From Erythroxylum novogranatense (lineage: Eukaryota > Streptophyta > Magnoliopsida > Malpighiales > Erythroxylaceae), in NCBI GenBank assembly GCA_029891385.1, contig CM057235.1, positions 19,275,120 through 19,339,119 on the forward strand: 64,000 bases of DNA, written 5' to 3'. Position numbers and translations under genes: made by a program. Of the stretch, positions 59,256-64,000 are shown one piece after another. Every line of letters starts with the position of its first letter. Within the stretch, counting starts at the first letter, position 1. Under the pieces are notes generated by a model. It was not told where the DNA came from and did not search any database. It saw only the letters and a list, made by a program, of their open reading frames with translations.

Positions 59256-59780
59256 AAGTAATAGTATCTTACATGGGCGCATATGTTTTTTAAGAGTTTA
59301 AAAGGATATGATCGAATGATCTGAATGTATGTCATGAATCATTTAAAGAACCTATGTGGTTTTTGATTAAGGTTAATAATTATAATAGATTTTAGGTTTG
59401 TGAAAATGAAATTGAGATTAGAATTTCTTGATGAATTGGGATGAATTGGTTTTGAAAATACAATTGTGAGATGAAATGCGAAATGTTTGAAAGATGAGAT
59501 AAAGGATAGAAATATATGTATGGACGATCAATAGGTTGATGTTGAATGACATTTGGTCCATATTTAGGTTCCTTAAGAATTGGACCTTTGACGTGTGTAA
59601 ATAGATTGAGAAACATTGATTTGTGATTATAGTGATTTGATATGATTTTAATAGTTCTTTGAGAAGAAGTTAAGAATATGTGTGATAAGGAATTTGATAA
59701 GAAAGTGAGTGATTATGGTCATTTAGAAGCAAGTACTTGGTGTTTTACTTAAGTTAGAATTTCAAGGACAAAATTCTTTT
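59256..59780 (+). mobile_element. Element 1 internal region, non-coding
   Basis: Only about 0.5 kb between primer site and polypurine tract. It ends in AATTTCAAGGACAAAATTC, a degenerate echo of the end of gypsy pol. No gag or other reading frame. Confidence 0.87.
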
Positions 59781-59794
59781 AAGAGGGGGAGAAA
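59781..59794 (+). other. Element 1 polypurine tract
   Basis: AAGAGGGGGAGAAA directly before TGTTGGACCCCG of LTR C. Confidence 0.9.
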
Positions 59795-62700
59795 TGTTGG
59801 ACCCCGATCTTTTAGTGGAATTTAGAAATATCAAATGTATGAAATGAATGTTTTTGTATATGTATTGTGTTATAGATTTGCATACTATATTGTGTTCATG
59901 AGGGTAAATTGTGTGTTCTGAGTTTAGAAGAATTATGTATAAATCTATGATGATTTTGACCAAGATGTTTTAATAAAAGTTATGGATGACCCTCTTAGCT
60001 TTTCGACGACATATAGTATGCAAATTTAGGATATCGTAATGAAAAGATACGATTGTTACAAGTTAGGATATTGTTTATGATTTGTGGTTGTGACAGCTTT
60101 GGGGATTGATAGGAAATTAGGGTTTTGATGAACCAAATGAGTTGAGATTTGAGATGATTGTGAAATGAATTTGTTGTTTGGATTGTTATGAAGTGTTTAG
60201 GCTTATGAATAAGTGGAATTGTGAAGATTATAAGTGTATATGATGTTAGATTGGAGGTAGAAAGCATTGGAGAGGGTTTGGAGGGGTCTTGGGAACCCCT
60301 ATGTCCGTTTAACGTACATATACGGGTCAAAAAGGACCCTTTGCAAACGGACATGGATGTCCGTTTAACGGACTTTCTCAGGTCATTTGGGACTCTAAGC
60401 TCGATTCATGTCCGTTAAACGGACATGGGTGTCCGTTTAACGGACACCCACAGGTCAGCTTGCGGAAATCGCGATTTTTAACCATTTTAGAGGCAGCATA
60501 TGACTTTGTTGTCTTTATGAAAGGTTTAGATCTCGAAGTCTTATGTTCAATGGTCCAAGGACGAAACTAATCCAACATTTGTGGTGAAATTTATGACAAT
60601 CGCGCCAAGATAGGTACAAATTGATTGAGGGTGTGAACATGTTAGATTCTTTCAGTCACAACTCCCTCGTCCAACCTCCGAATGAAGTGATTCTTGAGGT
60701 GATAGATTTCTAATACATGAATTTATCTCTCCATGAAATTTGGTAGCTTTTGGTTTTGAGATGAAAAAGTTTGATTGTGAGAAAGTGAGAGGTCAGTTTA
60801 AAGAGCATGATTAAGGTATAAACACACTTTAGAATTTTAAGCATATCTTGAGCTATAGAGCTCCGATTAAGATGATTCTTGCTTCAAAAAAAAAGATGCT
60901 TAGAGCTATGATTTCTGTGAAAAATTCAAGATGTAATTTTGATGTTTGATTAGTGTGCGCTCGACCAACGCGCGATCCGACGCCGTCGTTTTTCTCTGTT
61001 TCTGCTTTCTCTCACGCGCAAAATGCTGCCGTTTTGAACTTCCTTCTGATTTCGCTATTTTCTCCCTAATCTGACCTTTGTCCAATCTTTTTCTTATATC
61101 TTTTCCGTCCGACATCCGAATGACTTGGTTTTCAATGCGTTGGATTCCTAAGACAATTATCTATATCAGAATAGGAAATTTGTGAATATTTTAGATTAAA
61201 TTGAGGATGATGGATTCAATCAAAATGAGTTAGATAATTTTCTGAACATGGTTCAGTCTTATGAGAAATTCTTGATCTGTGGAGATCCATTGATCTGATT
61301 ATTGTTGTAAAATAAAATAGAGACATGGGGCTACAAGTCTTATGAAGGAATTGAATTTCAATTTAGCCTCTAAAACTTCCAATTTCTGAATGGAATTCGG
61401 GTTTTAGTGTGCAGTCTTGGATTAATAAGATCTGAAAGTATTTAGCTATAACTTTTGCTCTAGTCATCCAAATGAGGTGATTCTTGATTTGGATTAAACT
61501 AGAGAAATGGGGATACAAATGTTATGAAGGATTCGAATTTCAATTTAGTCTTGAAGAATGTCAATTTTCAGATGGAAGCAAATCGTTGGAAATGGTTTTA
61601 GTATAAGACAAGTCCGAAATGTTTAGAGCATAACTTTTGGTGTAGTAATCCAAATTAAATGATTTTTGTGGCGTTATGAAATTGAGACAATAAGGAAAAT
61701 TTTCTAGAAGGAAGTTTTAGCAAATTGTTTCAATTTGATGGTTAGAAAATTGTCCTAAAATAAACATGAATGAAAATGAATTGAAATAAAGTTCAGGGGA
61801 AAATTTGGAAGACCACTTAAAGTGTTAAGTTATAAGGCATAGATGGAAGGGCTTAATGGTCTTTTTACACTCATTTAAAGGGCAAGGAGAGGGCTGTCAT
61901 TTTTAAGACAAAGGAGGCACAAAATTCTTAAAAGAAAGAACAAGAGAAAAGAAGAAGAGAAAGAAAAGAGAGAGGGAGAACTTCGGTGGAAAGAAAAGGG
62001 GAAGAAGAAAAGTTGTATAGGGTTTTGATTTTATGGGTCTTCAAGTGAGAGTTTTATGTTTATTCAAGAGGAAAAAGATTGAAGAAGACAAGAGCTTCCT
62101 TCCAAGCCAAGGAAATTCGAAAATGAGAAGATGAAGGTAAGAGATGAATTTTGATCTTTGAGCTTGTCATGAATTTTTGGGTTAGATATCTTGGAAATGG
62201 TATGGGTTTGTGAATCTTAATTTCAATTTTGGTGATTGCTTAGTATTATTGGTTCAATTTTGGATGATTAAGTAATTAGGGTTTATGTTATTGAATTAGG
62301 GAAGATTAAGGAAAGGCCTTGGAGAATTGATGCTTGGGACAAGTTTCAAGCATGGAATTGAGATAGGTAATGTGTTTATATTTTGAATTATAAGCTACTA
62401 TTGTGTTCTTGAAAAATCAAGAAAGTGAAAAGGGTTTTTTTAATTTTATTTTGAATGATTAAAATTCCTTGCTTTTGGAAATGATTTAAGAAATTGTAAT
62501 CTTTATCGAATTCGTTATAGTTCGAAAGATTTGAATAGTTTGAGAAATTGCATATGAATTTGATTGTTGTGAGATTGATTGATGGATAGAGATTGCATTT
62601 AAATTGTCATATGAATTTATGTGAATGTGTGAATGTCAATGTGTCTAGTACGACACAATATGAAAATATGAAAAGTTCAGTTTCGAAGTATGCCTTCGGG

Positions 62701-64000
62701 TATTTTGTTTTTCAAGTATGAATTATGTGTTTTGTGGGTTTGGTTAGGTCCTATAAGTCGAGTCAGTGCACTGTTTCTTTTTAAAGGCTTCACCCGCCTA
62801 CCCGCTAGTGGCACTGGAGCTCTGATTTTGGACTCCCATAAGTTCACTGTTACACTAGACCGCTATGCGGGAAAGTGTAGTACGTTCCGATCACGGCTAC
62901 ATAGGACCGCTATGCGGGAATGTGCAGTACGTTCCGTTTTGGACTGACCCAAACCATTCTGAAGTGCTTATATATTTTTGATTTTGTTTGTGATGCATTC
63001 ATGTTTTAAAATTTGTTCGTGATTTGTGAAGAATTTGAAGATTTTGAGAAATGATAAATTGCGAATTTTCTGCCGTTAAATTACTTGAAATTGATTATGA
63101 ATGATTTGAAAAGTTTGAAAAAAATAAGCTTTCGATAAATTTCATACTGTGAGATTTTTTATAAAATGGAAAAAGTTTAGAAAATTTTTTTTGCTTATTA
63201 TTCGATTTATAAACATGTTATCCACGAGCTGTCAAGCTCACCCCCCTTTCATCCCCATCTCCAGGTATTGAGCAGGATATCGGATGAAAGAGAGTCAAGA
63301 CATTTTGTTCAATTTTGCATGTCTTGTAGTTATGAAATTTTGGGATTATTGTATAGGTTTTGTATAAGGCTTGAATTGCCCAATAATGTATTACAAGTAG
63401 TTATTTCAGGATGTTTGTGATTTATGAAATTGGTATATTGGGTTGAGTTATGGAGTTGTGTAAGAATGTGATTGGGTTATGTTTGGATAGAATTATGAAT
63501 TTGATTAAGGAATTGAATTATGAAATTGTGTATGATGATTAATGATTTGTATAATTGTATAAGACGAATAATATGATTTGAGTTTTTGATTAAGGTAATG
63601 GAATTGATGAATTCCAAATTGAAGAAGTGCATTGCTTCGTATGAGATCGAGTAAAGATGAATAAGTTGATAAAGAAAGAAGGAAAAAAATTTATACCAAT
63701 TTCAGATTTGGTTTTAGTCTTAGGGTTTCCAATGCTAAGTTAGTTTTCCTAAGTTTTTTAGTGTTCTCGGATGTCGAAAATTTGTTTAAGTAGATTGACC
63801 CGTTTGTTTGCTTTGTTTCGATTCGCATTTGATTCCGATTTGCTTCCGTTTGTTGATATGTTTTGCTTTTGAATTTTTGATTCAAATTTCTGATTAGATT
63901 CGTTTTTGACTTGTATTCGATTCTTTCGCCTTTTTGTTTCGTCTTTGTTTTGTTCCCGTTTTCCGCTTTTATTCAAATTTGCTTCCGTTTGTCGATATGT
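59795..64000 (+). mobile_element. Element 1, LTR C (cut by the window edge)
   Basis: Collinear with LTR B, 4206 bases inside the window, so about 175 are missing. Differences include a deletion between the first two GTCCGTTTAACGGAC units and a well-kept 32-bp duplication at 62858-62889 and 62905-62936. Confidence 0.92.
60303..60445 (+). repeat. Cluster of GTCCGTTTAACGGAC inverted repeats, LTR C
   Basis: Units at 60303-60317 (one mismatch), 60359-60373, 60410-60424 (centre A instead of T) and 60431-60445. Confidence 0.88.

Larger units (their letters stand above)
43662..64000 (+). mobile_element. Element 1: giant-LTR, gene-less gypsy derivative in a three-LTR tandem
   Basis: Order: LTR A (43662-43667, then 53060 to 54725, 3' part deleted), a piece of internal region (54726-54857), complete LTR B (54858-59238), internal region (59239-59794), LTR C (59795 to beyond the window). 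LTRs start TGTTGGACCCCG and end GGGTCCCAACA; they are followed by a tRNA-Met primer site and preceded by a polypurine tract. There is no gag or pol anywhere. A nested element (43668-53059) splits LTR A. Plus orientation is set by the primer site and tract. The LTR ends and modules relate it to the chromovirus remnant at 9.7-12.1 kb. Confidence 0.88.

Noticed and set aside
1..64000. CRISPR arrays, bacterial operons, rRNA genes, prophage
   Set aside because: No spaced identical repeats of CRISPR type, no ribosomal RNA sequence and no prokaryotic gene organisation. The regular hairpin array at 45.9 kb has different stems in each unit and no spacers.

Overview
This looks like plant nuclear DNA, most likely from a eudicot with a repeat-rich genome; I cannot name the species. 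It has spliced genes with plant-type intron borders, AT-rich spacers, and many LINE, SINE, Ty1/copia, Ty3/gypsy, RTE and MITE-like relics. Only two host genes are convincing, both on the minus strand. At the left edge are the first two coding exons of a membrane-anchored group I formin (FH1-like). In the middle (25.7-27.5 kb) is a complete five-exon Mediator subunit 19a gene (MED19A-like, 219 aa predicted), with a non-coding leader probably starting near 29.75 kb. Everything else is transposable-element sequence or unassigned spacer.

Layout: 0-2.4 kb formin. 2.7-3.0 kb SINE with a 16-bp target-site duplication. 3.1-5.9 kb LINE relic whose front part is repeated at 22.9-23.7 kb. 5.9-7.9 kb Athila-like non-coding relic. 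7.9-15.0 kb a second old LINE, apparently split by a minus-strand chromovirus (Tekay/Del-like gypsy) remnant at 9.67-12.14 kb and a cluster of small structured repeats at 12.6-13.2 kb. 15.3-20.8 kb decayed Ty1/copia element. 20.9-21.2 kb LINE RNase H fragment. 24.2-29.8 kb SINE-like copy and the MED19A locus. 29.8-31 kb AT-rich MITE and microsatellite DNA. 31-34.03 kb gypsy LTR. 34.03-39.1 kb deleted Athila-type element carrying a 164-bp hAT-like MITE. 39.3-40.3 kb RTE LINE tail. 40.3-43.66 kb minus-strand copia 3' half.

The right third (43.66-64 kb) is a nest of gypsy derivatives. Element 1 has giant LTRs (4381 bp in the complete copy) and an internal region of only 556 bp that keeps a primer-binding site and a polypurine tract but no genes. 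It is present as a three-LTR, two-internal tandem whose first unit has a large deletion. Element 2 (9392 bp: LTRs of 3028 and 3009 bp, non-coding internal region of 3355 bp, so LARD-like) has inserted six bases inside the first LTR of element 1, with a perfect 5-bp target duplication. Element 1 itself interrupts a copia element. Neither encodes gag or pol, so both must have been mobilised in trans. The chromovirus remnant at 10-12 kb has related LTR sequence and shows what a helper may have looked like. The least expected observations are small repeated structures inside these LTRs: a regularly spaced array of mini-hairpins with different stems, clusters of a 15-bp inverted repeat, CpG-rich motif clusters, and repeat modules of about 180 bp shared between otherwise different LTRs.
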